From contig CAZMAT010000011.1 of NCBI GenBank assembly GCA_964564435.1, positions 1 to 64,000 on the forward strand: a DNA stretch of 64,000 nucleotides, given 5' to 3'. A program made the position numbers and the translations under genes. Below are positions 43,901 to 50,970 of the stretch, piece after piece (positions within the stretch are counted from its first letter, which is position 1; every line of letters begins with the position of its first letter). The DNA comes from Fermentibacter sp964564435 (lineage in GTDB: Bacteria; Fermentibacterota; Fermentibacteria; Fermentibacterales; Fermentibacteraceae). The notes under the pieces were generated by a model, which ran no database searches, had not been told where the DNA came from, and saw only the letters and a list, made by a program, of their open reading frames with translations.

Positions 43901-43971
43901 AGAACGTCCAGCAACCCGCGACCGGGGAGCCCGGTCAGGGGATCGCGCGGTGACTCCTTCTCAGCGGGCAT
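40930..43971 (-). CDS. degenerate GGDEF / AAA ATPase / TPR signalling protein
   Basis: A 1013-residue protein built like the cyclase-ATPase encoded 1 kb away. Residues 1-165 follow the GGDEF fold, starting with RDPLTGLPGRGLL and continuing through HGKLMADQILQQ, but at the catalytic loop it reads LLEKGLFALVLP where active enzymes have GGDEF. It is therefore a dead diguanylate cyclase, perhaps a GTP or partner sensor. Residues 180-560 are an AAA ATPase with TGPAGIGKTRLAAEL and AIIDDLQAAGPEDLEQI. The remainder is TPR-like. ATG at 43971 is preferred to 43977, because GGGAGGG lies eight bases before it. It overlaps the upstream receiver gene by 11 bp. Confidence 0.8.
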   Translation of the reverse strand: MPAEKESPRDPLTGLPGRGLLDVLDPPFRVRGAGETWSVMLLELLDLDSVRSGHGKLMADQILQQTAYMLARNTKKTDELMLLEKGLFALVLPSTNRTQAINLALRLAGSLKQEAFPGGLQVAFNLGIAESAGVDRDLSAVMEKAGKSLEMSRSLGSGRIAACSGYGPAESGGGPSFDHFVNRAEQLSILRNALDSSISDGLAVAAVTGPAGIGKTRLAAELSHYAGFRGCRYASAGLTTSRFHTGGGILDLLVRRLLGDDGTSAPPQPGDPVERLSDMSMAAPLVAIIDDLQAAGPEDLEQIASLVRRAPRSRILLVLLARTPLPGAVAGWLDTLGLFIHVGRIDLPRLSDESAADLICLAIGTAGADAGDREHLTSLSGGNPQNLEELLRNLDLSPSNPGQADGGQDFQRMTDYAARKAESAGPRIGRVLSAASVVPWHFTPSETAFMSGIEAGAAGTLFDEAVDAGFLTVAPAGSDMPEGAYRFACDAVRTALEPSGHERRALLTRLGDFHSAATPSAPRNRRAAWAYSLGIEPVMALDFLLDCADDAAGRSAHLEREEWLGMYRAAAVEMAEPPEGFAQKCLELGGLARRNGRRNAAMEHFRTATSLVSKPEETCQALHLLGKCLLEAGDFVSAGGCFDRMKDLPSPSPELAMTNRVALAQLKHSMCYTGEAVGLLSDVEGWLEGGMEGLGGNHLRSEFLRVYGTILAADGDPSSGFGMCCEASEIAEKAGDAREQIRALVALAGILSSNGSWEERYRILRRADSIARASGDMEGLAGVWAGLGAVHMSLNQVEIAEGFTEKAARLAEMVGCPALGVDSEIITGLAELHRGEMEPALRRFSTALESAHRLGDARSSLICSMSAARILGAMGSHAQARTLLGSLSKLAGPARAGRRLHADLLFCRGVVEFQAGEDEGAGAMEKALSLLSEARSLYTAHDTLADLEAAWYEARCMRDLGRAADSMSLAADSCRRISKLMESMDSSFVREDFGQTDFIIGLLVMSSDSGAAG

Positions 43972-44398
43972 CCTCATCCCTCCCTGAACCGCCGATCCTT
44001 ATCCAGGCGACCTTCTTCCGCTTCTTGATGAGCCTCTTGGGTATCAGATAGCGGCAACCGTAGATCGAACCGAGGAGGAACCTGTTGAAGAAGAATCCGA
44101 TGCCCGTGTCCAGGCCCGTGGAGGCCGTCGCGGTGATCCCGTCGAAGCGCATCCGCTTCGCAGCCGACAGCACCCTCAATCCGGATATCTGCGTCTCCAT
44201 GGTGATGTCCGTGACGATCCCGTCGAATTCCCCGCCACGCCCGGCGAGAACGGCAACGCCTTCGCCGGCGGATCTGACCCTCACCACTTCGGCACCCCTG
44301 GACTCGAGGTCCAGGGTGATGGCCGAGGCATACCTGTCGTTGTCGTCGACGAGGAGCACCCTTTTGAGCGCAGGTGGTCTTCCGGGCCTTCCCAGCAC
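43961..44398 (-). CDS. stand-alone receiver-domain response regulator with basic tail
   Basis: A 145-residue protein with a single receiver domain. It has the acidic pair in RVLLVDDNDRYAS (Asp18, Asp19) and the phospho-acceptor Asp64 in IVTDITMETQ, but the conserved Lys that should follow the TATAST strand is not evident. The C-terminal end is highly basic (IPKRLIKKRKKVAW). There is no DNA-binding domain. The GTG at 44398 has AGGAG eight bases upstream; earlier starts lack a binding site. It overlaps the GGDEF-ATPase gene by 11 bp, so the receiver probably controls or assists that protein. Nothing else in the window looks like its kinase. Confidence 0.7.
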   Translation of the reverse strand: MLGRPGRPPALKRVLLVDDNDRYASAITLDLESRGAEVVRVRSAGEGVAVLAGRGGEFDGIVTDITMETQISGLRVLSAAKRMRFDGITATASTGLDTGIGFFFNRFLLGSIYGCRYLIPKRLIKKRKKVAWIRIGGSGRDEDAR

Positions 44399-44564
44399 AG
44401 GTTCCGCTCCTGCGAGAGAGTTGCTCGGCCCGCCGCAGCCGCGTGCGGGCCATCGCCGTAATATGGACAAGCCGGAGTGAGGGGCCATGCCCGGAGGACA
44501 CCCCGAACCTGGTGACGGGTTGACCCCGGGTCCCGTCATGGCCACTATTAACTCGGAGGTGGCC

Positions 44565-45308
44565 ATGTCCTCGAGGATATGTCCCGGTTGCGCCGGGCAC
44601 ATCGACGATTCCCCGGACGCCTGTCCTGACTGCGGCCCGGTCGGGCCACGGCCGGGAGTAGAGCGCCCGGTTCCGGAAGTCCGGCCGTTCATCGCTCGAA
44701 TCGTCCGTATCCTGCTCGAACCAGCGAAGCCTGCCGGGACCGCAGGTCTCTATGTCCGTGGAATCCTTCTGCTGATCCTTCTTGTGTGGGGCTGCAGCTT
44801 CGCGCTGGGGCCGGCCGAACTCCGGTACGCCTACGCGATGCGGTCCTTCATGCACCTGGTCAACCTCCCCTTCCACGAAGCCGGGCACGTGCTCTTCGGC
44901 CTCGGGGGATCGCGCCTGCTCACATCGCTTGGCGGCAGCCTGATGCAGCTCCTGATCCCGCTGACATGTGCGGCGGTGCTGCTCCTGAAGACGAGGGATC
45001 CGTTCGGAGCCGCCGTCGCGCTGTGGTGGCTCGGAGAGAGCATGATCGACCTCGCTCCCTACATCGCCGATGCACGGGCGCTTGCTCTTCCTCTGCTGGG
45101 AGGGAACACCGGCGCGACCGCCCCGTACGGCTTCCATGACTGGAACTTCATCCTGTCGGAAACCGGCAATCTGGAGAAGGACCTGCTCTTCGCGCGGGCG
45201 GCCGACCTGACGGGAGCCGCACTCATGGCCGTCTCCATCGCATGGGGGGCGGCCGTGCTCCTTCGCTCCTCCGGATCGAGCCGTCCCAGATCCCCCCGGA
45301 ATGCTTGA
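44565..45308 (+). CDS. zinc-ribbon membrane protein with HEAGH motif (M50-like)
   Basis: A 247-residue protein. It opens with a zinc ribbon (CPGC at residues 6-9 and CPDC at 20-23), followed by five or six hydrophobic helices. One helix region carries FHEAGHVLFGLGG with His104 and His108, a metalloprotease-like HExxH within a membrane segment as in M50 site-2 proteases; GGSLMQLLIPL follows. The second M50 motif (LDG-like Asp) is not obvious, so activity is uncertain. ATG at 44565 has GGAGGT four bases upstream. A TTGACC at 44520-44525 may be its -35 box, but the spacing to TATTAA (44546-44551) is long. It is divergent from the receiver gene. Confidence 0.65.
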   Translation: MSSRICPGCAGHIDDSPDACPDCGPVGPRPGVERPVPEVRPFIARIVRILLEPAKPAGTAGLYVRGILLLILLVWGCSFALGPAELRYAYAMRSFMHLVNLPFHEAGHVLFGLGGSRLLTSLGGSLMQLLIPLTCAAVLLLKTRDPFGAAVALWWLGESMIDLAPYIADARALALPLLGGNTGATAPYGFHDWNFILSETGNLEKDLLFARAADLTGAALMAVSIAWGAAVLLRSSGSSRPRSPRNA

Positions 45309-45376
45309 CCCTGCCGGTGAAGGCGCATAACTTCGACCGATCCACTGGTGCATCCCCCATTCGAAGGAGGCCGCGG

Positions 45377-45403
45377 GTGAGACTCCTGTTCATCAAGGCA
45401 TGA
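45377..45403 (+). CDS. 8-residue leader peptide
   Basis: GTG AGA CTC CTG TTC ATC AAG GCA TGA encodes MRLLFIKA. A full AAGGAGG lies at 45364-45370, six bases before the GTG, the best ribosome-binding site for several hundred bases around. The stop codon ends just before the pairing segment that can form either the anti-terminator or the blocking stem. No codon is strongly repeated, so the sensed amino acid is not obvious; two Leu codons plus Phe and Ile are the only hint. Confidence 0.55.
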   Translation: MRLLFIKA

Positions 45404-45457
45404 ACGGCCTCCTCGATCCGCCTGCCGGGCGCAGGCGGGACCCCACCCCTGTAGAGG

Positions 45458-45480
45458 AGGCCCGGTCGTCCGGGCCTTTT
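45458..45480 (+). terminator. rho-independent terminator of the attenuator
   Basis: Stem AGGCCCGG (45458-45465) with CCGGGCCT (45470-45477), loop TCGT, then a run of four T residues (45477-45480). This is the best U-tract terminator in the window. It lies 69 bp before the symporter start and 150 bp after the HEAGH gene, which fits attenuation rather than simple ending of the upstream gene, though it could do both. Confidence 0.75.
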
Positions 45481-45548
45481 CCCATTCTGTATCCGATCGA
45501 CGGCGGACGTCCCGCAGTCGCAGGACCATACCCACCCAAGGAGCGCAG

Positions 45549-47153
45549 ATGACTACCGTTCCGTTCTGGACCGCAACCGTCCTCTACATCCTCGGCATGC
45601 TCCTGGTCGGGATCCTGACCCGCGTGAAGAGGCACATCCGCAGCAAGGCCGACCCCCTGTCGACCGTCGAGTACTGGCTCGCGAAGCGGGAGCTTCCGTC
45701 GTGGCGCCTGGCGATGTCCCTGACAGCCGGCTGGCTCATGCTTGGCTGGGTCGGATTCGGGATGTCCCAGGTCTATCTCTACGGGACCACGGGTTTGTGG
45801 ATCCTTCCCGTCCCGTGGTTCATCCTGTGCTTCATCGTCATAGCGATGGTGCCCTTCGTGAGGAGGCTTCCCGCGGTGAGCCTTCCCCAGGCCATCCAGA
45901 TGAGATACGGCCCGGGCGCCAGGACCCTGCTCGCAGTCCTCTCTGCAGGCGTGTTCCTGGCGTGGACCCAGGCCGAGCTCTTCATGGGCGGTACTCTCAT
46001 AGCCCCCTTCCTGGGCATCCCGGCCTGGGCTTGCATGATCCTGCTCGCCGTCCCGATAGCCATCTACACCTACATGGGCGGCTTCAGGGCGATAGTGACG
46101 ACCGACGTGCTGCAGTTCACCCTTGCCGCGGCATTCATGGTCATCCTGGCCGCGACCGCCGTGTCCGCAGCCTCCTCCGCCAGCGGCGGCGACATCATCG
46201 GGGCCCTGCGCCAGGCCGCACCGCCCTGGTCGGGGCAGGGCAACGCCCTGAACCCGTGGTTCCTGGGAGTGGCATTCCCCATCCTTCTCCTGATCGGCTA
46301 CCTGCCGGGATGGCTGATCGAGCAGGATCTCATCCAGCGTGTCCAGGCCATGAGGTCCACCAGGGAGGCGCGCAGGGGGGCGATCGTCGCCCTGTTCCTG
46401 ATCACGACGTTCGTGCTCGTCCTGCCGAGCATCTCCGCGTTCTGCTCGCTCGTCGCCTTCCCGCCCGTCGACGGGGTCCCGTCCGATGCAGTAGGCGGCA
46501 GCGCACTCGGGATCATCCCGGCGCTCATCAAAACCATGCCGGTCGGGCTGGCCGTCTTCATGCTCGTGGGAATCGTGGCCTGCCAGATGTCCACGGTCGA
46601 CACGTTCGCCCAGGTCACGGCGATGCCGGTGGCCTACGACCTCGTCGAGCCCTGCCAGGTCAGGCGCGGAGTCGGTCCCGACAGGAGGCTCTCGACCACC
46701 AGGGTGATCTCGGTGCTGTCCGTCCTCGCGGCGCTGGCCTGCGCCCTGATCAGCACCTCCCTCGGCGACGTCTACTACATCTCCTCGGGAGTGCTCTCGG
46801 CGTGCATCGCGGTACCGGCATTCTTCATCTTCTGGAGGAGGACCACCCTCCCCGCGGTCTTCACCGCCGCCGTGGCGGGCCTCGTCGGCACAGTCGGGAT
46901 GTACTGGTACGAGTACAAGTACCTGCAGTTCGCAGACCCGGCCCTGCCGCACTACTACACCGACGTGCTGCCGGCATGGCTGGCCGGGGCGTACGGCTAC
47001 ATCTACGTGGCTACCGGAGTGATCATTTCAGTGATACTCATCGTCCTGGTGAGCCTCCTGACGAGGAGGCCCCCGCAGGAGAGGCTCGATGCCGTGAGTG
47101 CGGGGCCTGTCGACGACTTCAGCGAGTTCGTGAAGGGATCGACGGGGGAATGA
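45549..47153 (+). CDS. sodium:solute symporter family protein
   Basis: A 534-residue membrane protein with thirteen or fourteen hydrophobic helices, of the SSS (SLC5-like) family. The early segment STVEYWLAKRELPSWRLAMS, with the AGWLMLGWVGFGMSQVYLYG helix, and the GGFRAIVTTDVLQFTLA stretch are typical of these transporters. They move sugars, amino acids, carboxylates or vitamins with Na+; the substrate here is unknown. ATG at 45549 follows AAGGAG by five bases. The double-cubane reductase gene follows after 51 bp, and the attenuator lies in front, so uptake and the following enzyme may be controlled together. Confidence 0.85.
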   Translation: MTTVPFWTATVLYILGMLLVGILTRVKRHIRSKADPLSTVEYWLAKRELPSWRLAMSLTAGWLMLGWVGFGMSQVYLYGTTGLWILPVPWFILCFIVIAMVPFVRRLPAVSLPQAIQMRYGPGARTLLAVLSAGVFLAWTQAELFMGGTLIAPFLGIPAWACMILLAVPIAIYTYMGGFRAIVTTDVLQFTLAAAFMVILAATAVSAASSASGGDIIGALRQAAPPWSGQGNALNPWFLGVAFPILLLIGYLPGWLIEQDLIQRVQAMRSTREARRGAIVALFLITTFVLVLPSISAFCSLVAFPPVDGVPSDAVGGSALGIIPALIKTMPVGLAVFMLVGIVACQMSTVDTFAQVTAMPVAYDLVEPCQVRRGVGPDRRLSTTRVISVLSVLAALACALISTSLGDVYYISSGVLSACIAVPAFFIFWRRTTLPAVFTAAVAGLVGTVGMYWYEYKYLQFADPALPHYYTDVLPAWLAGAYGYIYVATGVIISVILIVLVSLLTRRPPQERLDAVSAGPVDDFSEFVKGSTGE

Positions 47154-47204
47154 GCGCCGTCACTCGATCGGAGGGCCTTCCCTCCGGCACCGGAAGGAGA
47201 AGCG

Positions 47205-48482
47205 ATGCAGGAGACTGCTGCTGACTTCAGGCAGTTATGGTCCGAGATCGGCGTGGACCTCGAACTCCACGACCAGCTCCTGGCGAGCCTCGACAGGGTC
47301 TTCACGCACACCCACCTGTGGCAGGAGAACCGCCCGGCATCCATGTCCCTGTTCGACAAGGCCTTCCACGACAGCCATGCCGGCCGCGTCGCGGAGATCG
47401 CGTCGTACCGGAGGAACGGCGGGAAGTCGATCGGGACTTTCTGCATCTACGTCCCCGACGAGATCGCCCTGGCCGCCGGAGTGCTGCCCATGCCGCTCTG
47501 CGGCGGATCAGGCTGGGCCGTGGATCATGCCGACCGGATGTTCCCCAGGGACATCTGCCCGCTCATCCGGTCCACCTTCGGCATGTCCTTCAGCGGCACC
47601 TGCCCTTACAAGAAACTCAAGGAATACGCCGTGGGGGAGACCACCTGCGACGCCAAGAAGAAGGCCTGGGACCTGGTCGGCTTCCCCTCGCTCGAGGTCC
47701 CGCAGAAGAAGAACCAGATCGACAGGGATCTGTGGCTGTCGGAAGTGGAGCGCTTCCGCGGGGAGATGGAGAAACTGTCCGGAAGGACGATAACGGCCGA
47801 GGCGCTGGCTGCCTCGATCCGCCTGGTGAACGACAAGAGGAGGCTGCTTTCGAGGATCAACGGGTTCAGGATGCTGGACGAACCGCCGATAAGCGGCCTC
47901 GACGCCCTGCTGGTCTCGCAGTCTGCTCTCAACATGGACGTGACGGCCTTCAACGCGGCTGCCGGGACACTGGTCTCGGAGCTGGAGGAGCGCGCAGCCG
48001 GGGGGGTCAGCGCCTATCCGTCCCCCGGACCCAGGGTCCTGTTCGCCGGGAGCCCCTCCCCGATGGGATTCGCGAAGACGCATTTCGTCGTGGAGTCAGC
48101 CGGTCTTAGGATAGTCGCCGACGAATCGTGCACCGGGATGCGGTACTTCAGGGATCTCGTCGACGAAGGCGCCTCGACTCTCGGAGACATGATCTCGGCC
48201 ATCGCCGACAGGTACTTCTCGATAGACTGCGCCTGCTTCTCTCCGAACCGGGAGAGGATGGAGAACGTCGGCAGGCTGGTGGGCGAGTACCGCGTACAGG
48301 GTGTCGTCCACAGCATCCTCCAGTACTGCCACGGATACGACATCGAGGCCAGGGCGCTCGACAAGGCCCTGGCCGGGATGCCCACGCTCAAGATAGTCGC
48401 CGACTACGGCGAGCAGGACGAGGAGCAGATCAGGGTCAGGGTCGAGGCCTTCAGGGAGGTCCTGGCCGGAAGAGCAGTCTAG
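47205..48482 (+). CDS. double-cubane-cluster anaerobic reductase (HgdB/2-hydroxyacyl-CoA dehydratase family)
   Basis: A 425-residue iron-sulfur protein of the COG1775 family. The conserved cluster and core motifs are visible: GTFCIYVPDEIALAAG, RDICPLIRSTFGM, GTCPYKKL, VGETTCDAKKKAW, ADESCTGMRYF and QYCHGYDIE. These Cys residues are the ligands expected for a [4Fe-4S] or double-cubane [8Fe-9S] centre. Relatives reduce substrates at very low potential when fed electrons by an ATP-using activator, and their activators are usually encoded next door. None is here, so the activator must be elsewhere. The natural substrate is unknown. The family is strictly anaerobic. Confidence 0.82.
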   Translation: MQETAADFRQLWSEIGVDLELHDQLLASLDRVFTHTHLWQENRPASMSLFDKAFHDSHAGRVAEIASYRRNGGKSIGTFCIYVPDEIALAAGVLPMPLCGGSGWAVDHADRMFPRDICPLIRSTFGMSFSGTCPYKKLKEYAVGETTCDAKKKAWDLVGFPSLEVPQKKNQIDRDLWLSEVERFRGEMEKLSGRTITAEALAASIRLVNDKRRLLSRINGFRMLDEPPISGLDALLVSQSALNMDVTAFNAAAGTLVSELEERAAGGVSAYPSPGPRVLFAGSPSPMGFAKTHFVVESAGLRIVADESCTGMRYFRDLVDEGASTLGDMISAIADRYFSIDCACFSPNRERMENVGRLVGEYRVQGVVHSILQYCHGYDIEARALDKALAGMPTLKIVADYGEQDEEQIRVRVEAFREVLAGRAV

Positions 48483-48491
48483 GAGGCGCTT

Positions 48492-48537
48492 CCCCGGGAT
48501 GCGGCCCGTGCTCTCGAGCCCGGGTTGCATCCCGGGG
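48492..48537 (+). terminator. hairpin after the double-cubane reductase gene
   Basis: An 11-bp perfect inverted repeat (CCCCGGGATGC at 48492-48502 with its complement at 48527-48537) encloses a 24-base loop that can itself form a short CCCG/CGGG stem. It lies 10 bp after the stop. There is no T-run, so it is a terminator candidate only. Confidence 0.45.
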
Positions 48538-48602
48538 GTGCATTCGGCAGAATCCGGTCGGATTTCCGTTCATGACGCACCGGTTCGATCGGAGGAGGCT
48601 GC

Positions 48603-50099
48603 ATGGGAAGGCTCGCGAACCTCGCGCTCATGCTCCTGGCTGCTGCCGCGGCTCCGGGCGCGACCCTCGCACAGACCGAGTGGACCGGTTGCGGCGTCGT
48701 CGGTCCGGCCAGGGATTTCGGCTCCGGGTTCACATCCGCTGAAGGCGTCGACTGGCTGGGAGCGCCCGGGGTCCTTACCCTCGACAGGGATCCCCTTGTC
48801 CACGGCGTGGACATTGTTGCAGGCGGCATCTCCTCCCTGGTGGCGGCCGACATGGACGGGGACGGCGACTGCGACATCGCCGCGTGCGCCTTCCGGGGAC
48901 GGATCGTCCTCTACGAGAACACCGGAGGCGGCCTGACCTTCGTCGTCCATCCCCTCTTCACCCCCGGGGCCTTCGGCCCCGAGCGGATCGTCGCCTCCGA
49001 CATCGACCGCGACGGCGACATGGACATCGCCGGCACTTCCCGGGGAGACGGCACGCTCGCCTGGTGGGAGAACGCAGGGGGTCTGCCGTGGATCAGGCAC
49101 GATCTCGATCCTGGGGCGGGCACGCCCTTCCCTCTCGACGCGGGTGACATCGACGGGGACGGCTCGGACGAGATCCTCGCAGGCCTCGAGATGCCCGGGC
49201 GCCTGGTGATTATGGACCGTGATCCCGCAGATGCTGGATGGACAGCCACCGAGATCGACGGAGACCTGCCCTCGCCGCAGTGGGTGGAGATCCTGCCGGA
49301 TGGGGGGCTGCTCGCCTCGTCCTTCTCGGATTCCACGATCTACCTCTACTCGCGTGAGGGCGGCGGATGGGACCGCTCTACCATCGCCGAGGCCCGCGGA
49401 CCTCTCTGCGCGATCCCGGCCGACGTGGACGGAGACGGCGGACAGGATCTGGTCTACTGCTCCGCCTGGGACGACACCGTATCCTGGAAGCTCCTGGCTG
49501 CGGGTGGCGTCTCGAACGTGATCTCCACCCTGACGATAGCCCCCGGCGGGCTCGCCGCGGCCGACGTCGACGGCGACGGGGACACCGATGTGATAGTTAC
49601 TTCCGAGGCTTCGGGGGAGGTCGCCTGGTTCGCGAACTGCGGGGATGGAAGCCGCTTCGCCCCGCACTATGCCGCGCAGATCGCGGGCTGTTCCTGCGTA
49701 TCGGCCGGCGACCTGGACGGCGACGGCCTGCCTGATGCCGCAGCGGGTTCGATCGACGACGGGTCGCTGATCTGGGCGACCCTGGGCGAGTACGGGGAAA
49801 CAGGGAGCCTCACCTCGTCGATCGTCCATCTCGGCCCCGATCCCGCATTCGCCAGCCTGTCATGCGAGGGGGACACCCCGCCCGGGACCTCGGTCCGGCT
49901 CTCGGTCAGGATTTCCGCGGACAGGACGCGGATGGGCTCGTGGACGGAGGTCTCCGGCAGGGATGCGGACATCTCGCATCTCCTCTCCGACGACGCCGTC
50001 TTCCTGCAGTACAGGGTCGAACTCGCATCGACGGACAGGAGCTCGACTCCCAGGGTCGAGTCTGTGACGCTCCTGACCGGGTCCGCGTTTCCCCTCTAG
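48603..50099 (+). CDS. exported FG-GAP/VCBS repeat protein
   Basis: A 498-residue protein with a signal peptide ending near LAQT. The rest is a beta-propeller built of FG-GAP/VCBS-type repeats, each with a Ca2+-binding loop of the form D-x-D-x-D-G: AADMDGDGDCDIAACAF, ASDIDRDGDMDIAGTS, AGDIDGDGSDEILAGL, PADVDGDGGQDLVYC, AADVDGDGDTDVIVTS and AGDLDGDGLPDAAAGS. The last 100 residues resemble an Ig-like domain. Such proteins are surface-exposed or secreted binding proteins. ATG at 48603 has GGAGGC upstream. It is not clearly linked to the reductase before it. Confidence 0.78.
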   Translation: MGRLANLALMLLAAAAAPGATLAQTEWTGCGVVGPARDFGSGFTSAEGVDWLGAPGVLTLDRDPLVHGVDIVAGGISSLVAADMDGDGDCDIAACAFRGRIVLYENTGGGLTFVVHPLFTPGAFGPERIVASDIDRDGDMDIAGTSRGDGTLAWWENAGGLPWIRHDLDPGAGTPFPLDAGDIDGDGSDEILAGLEMPGRLVIMDRDPADAGWTATEIDGDLPSPQWVEILPDGGLLASSFSDSTIYLYSREGGGWDRSTIAEARGPLCAIPADVDGDGGQDLVYCSAWDDTVSWKLLAAGGVSNVISTLTIAPGGLAAADVDGDGDTDVIVTSEASGEVAWFANCGDGSRFAPHYAAQIAGCSCVSAGDLDGDGLPDAAAGSIDDGSLIWATLGEYGETGSLTSSIVHLGPDPAFASLSCEGDTPPGTSVRLSVRISADRTRMGSWTEVSGRDADISHLLSDDAVFLQYRVELASTDRSSTPRVESVTLLTGSAFPL

Positions 50100-50127
50100 A
50101 CGGTCCCGGCCCGACGCTCTCGGCCGC

Positions 50128-50931
50128 TCAGGGTTTTTCGGCCTTCAGGCTGAAGAGGAGCGGGATTCCGGAAAGGGACCCTGGGAGCCTCCACATGCCG
50201 TCCTCACCGCACACCATGGCGGGCAGCGCCTTCCAGTGGATGAAGTCGAACTCGTGCAGGAAGCGGATTGAGAGGCCAGCGTCGATGAGCGCACCTGTGA
50301 TGCGCGACAGCGGCCACTGGAACTCGAGGGTGGGATTCTTCGTGATGTAGTTTTCATCGGCGTAGTCGGGGAAGTCGGCCGGCCACTCGACGGGACCGGA
50401 GGGGAAGTAGGCGTTCCTGACGTTCAGGCCGTCGGCCTCGTCGTCGAAGACGTTCATGAACGGGTGGGACTCCATGATGTAGAAGGTCCCGCCCGGCGCG
50501 AGGTATCGCGCCACCAGCCGGCCCCACATCTCGATGTCCGAGATCCAGCAGAGAACACCGATCGACGTGTAGACGATGTCGAAGGTCTCGTCGAGTAGGT
50601 CGGGCAGGTCGAACAGGGGGGACTCGATGAACCTTGCCGGCAGACCGGTGCGCACCGACAGGTCGCGCGCGATCTCGAGCGACTTCCCCGAGAAGTCCAC
50701 TCCGGTGACGGTGGCGCCGAGCCGCGCGAGTGCCAGGGTGTCGGTGCCGATGTGGCACTGGAGATGCAGCAGGCGCTTTCCGCGGATGTCGCCGAGTTCG
50801 GCGACCTGGACCTGATCGAGGCGATGCCCCCCGGAGAGGAGGGCGGAGGTGTCGTAGGCCCGCCCGTGTACTGGGGCCACCTCGTCCCAGTGCCTGAGGT
50901 TCACCCGCTCTGCTTCGAAGTCCCTCGACAC
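50128..50931 (-). CDS. class I SAM-dependent methyltransferase
   Basis: A 267-residue enzyme with the SAM motifs LLHLQCHIGTDTLALARLGA (motif I) and VTGVDFSGKSLEIAR (motif II), then DIVYTSIGVLCWI and LAPGGTFYIMESHPF. The C-terminal part (FQWPLSRITGALIDAGLSIRF) is typical of small-molecule methyltransferases of the Methyltransf_25 type. The substrate is unknown. The GTG at 50931, with AAGGGGGAG upstream, is preferred; the ATG at 50946, five codons earlier, has only a weak site. It lies 40 bp downstream of fusA in the same direction and may be read from it. Confidence 0.75.
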   Translation of the reverse strand: MSRDFEAERVNLRHWDEVAPVHGRAYDTSALLSGGHRLDQVQVAELGDIRGKRLLHLQCHIGTDTLALARLGATVTGVDFSGKSLEIARDLSVRTGLPARFIESPLFDLPDLLDETFDIVYTSIGVLCWISDIEMWGRLVARYLAPGGTFYIMESHPFMNVFDDEADGLNVRNAYFPSGPVEWPADFPDYADENYITKNPTLEFQWPLSRITGALIDAGLSIRFLHEFDFIHWKALPAMVCGEDGMWRLPGSLSGIPLLFSLKAEKP

Positions 50932-50970
50932 GGCTCCCCCTTCCATTCCCGGCGCGGGCGCGCTCCGGCA

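Larger units (their letters stand above)
45364..45480 (+). promoter_or_regulatory. ribosome-mediated transcription attenuator before the symporter gene
   Basis: A short leader ORF is followed by mutually exclusive RNA structures. Segment 1 (GGAGGCCG, 45366-45373, including the leader ribosome-binding site) can pair with segment 2 (CGGCCTCC, 45405-45412), helped by GTTCAT 45388-45393 with ATGAAC 45400-45405. Segment 2 (GGCCTCCTC, 45406-45414) is also perfectly complementary over nine bases to segment 3 (GAGGAGGCC, 45454-45462). Segment 3 contains the 5' arm of a terminator completed by segment 4 (45470-45477). A separate 8-bp hairpin (45418-45438) fits in the loop of the 2:3 form. A ribosome on the leader would block 1 or 2 and so decide between terminator and antiterminator. 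An upstream promoter may use TTGACC at 45305-45310 and CATAAC at 45326-45331. The rest of the gap 45309-45548 shows only the symporter binding site AAGGAG at 45538-45543. Confidence 0.6.

Noticed and set aside
45300..45548. Known metabolite riboswitch upstream of the symporter gene
   Set aside because: I looked for SAM, cobalamin, glycine, fluoride and T-box core motifs and saw none. The leader ORF and exclusive pairings explain the region better.
45393..46952. 519-codon minus-strand frame opposite the symporter gene
   Set aside because: Composition is dominated by Arg, Asp, Gly and His, typical of the antisense frame of GC-rich genes, and no start signal is present.
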